Positions 63,967 through 64,000 of a stretch of DNA of 64,000 bases are shown piece after piece. The notes under the pieces were generated by a model. It searched no databases and was not told the origin of the DNA. It worked only from the letters and a program-made list of their open reading frames with translations. Source of the DNA: Ctena decussata (lineage: Eukaryota; Mollusca; Bivalvia; Lucinida; Lucinidae); NCBI GenBank assembly GCA_963989385.1, contig OZ022512.1:30277899-30341898 (forward strand), in the 5' to 3' direction. A program made the position numbers and the translations under genes. Each line of letters starts with the position of its first letter. Positions within the stretch are counted from its first letter, which is position 1.

Positions 63967-64000
63967 GTTAGTAATAGTCTTCTTAAATCAGACTAGTCTT

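Overview
The window is a piece of a metazoan nuclear genome, most likely a marine bivalve mollusc. It holds one intron-rich gene whose introns are packed with tRNA-derived SINEs, palindromic MITEs, hAT-like elements and Helitron/Helentron-like elements carrying (CCGT)n blocks and internal repeats of about 150-190 bp. I cannot name the species. The one gene recognised is MED24 (Mediator complex subunit 24; TRAP100 in older literature), on the + strand. Seventeen coding exons are called from 9044 to 63966. Every intron is GT-AG and all phases join cleanly, giving 828 codons plus one base (2485 nt). The reading frame leaves the window, so roughly the last 15% of the protein lies downstream.

Layout. 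1-7300: upstream or intergenic DNA with a small inverted-repeat element at 1-265 and a large region (3696-7235) bounded by a perfect 35-bp inverted repeat and studded with a GTTACGGAGGGGAG-type motif. About 7333-7440: a possible promoter with a CRE palindrome and a YY1-like ATGGCGG. 7905-8960: nested SINEs and a foldback element. 9004-9209: 5'UTR acceptor and first coding exon. 9210-63731: sixteen exons separated by introns that are well over half mobile DNA by my reading. 63732-63966: last visible exon.

Repeat families read from the sequence; letters are my own labels. MITE-A: about 17 copies, TA target, ends TGAGCCGCGACACGAC, double-hairpin interior. MITE-B: 3 near-perfect palindromes with 6-bp target duplications. 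MITE-C: 5 copies flanked by TTAA. MITE-D, G, H, I, J, K, L, M, P and R: smaller foldback families. Families F1-F7: Helentron/HINE-like elements that share a 5' terminal hairpin, a (CCGT)n block, internal tandem units, a distal copy of the terminal motif, and a 3' hairpin followed by CTTGT, CTAGT or a related end. hAT-like elements: four large ones, two of them with exact 8-bp duplications. Five tRNA-derived or SINE-like families, and one antisense LINE 3' fragment. Nesting is deep: at 48871-54587 a MITE-A contains an F7, which contains a hAT-like element, which contains an F6 and a MITE-C relic.

Main points for follow-up: (1) the shared three-copy terminal architecture of the F1-F7 elements, with reconstructable T|T empty sites; (2) three TTAA-MITEs ending 28, 28 and 31 bp upstream of three different MED24 acceptors, where branch points lie; (3) tandem arrays built from the 3' ends of exons 15 and 16 that repeat the 5' splice site several times; (4) the large inverted-repeat region upstream. 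No rRNA, true tRNA gene, CRISPR or second host protein-coding gene could be supported.
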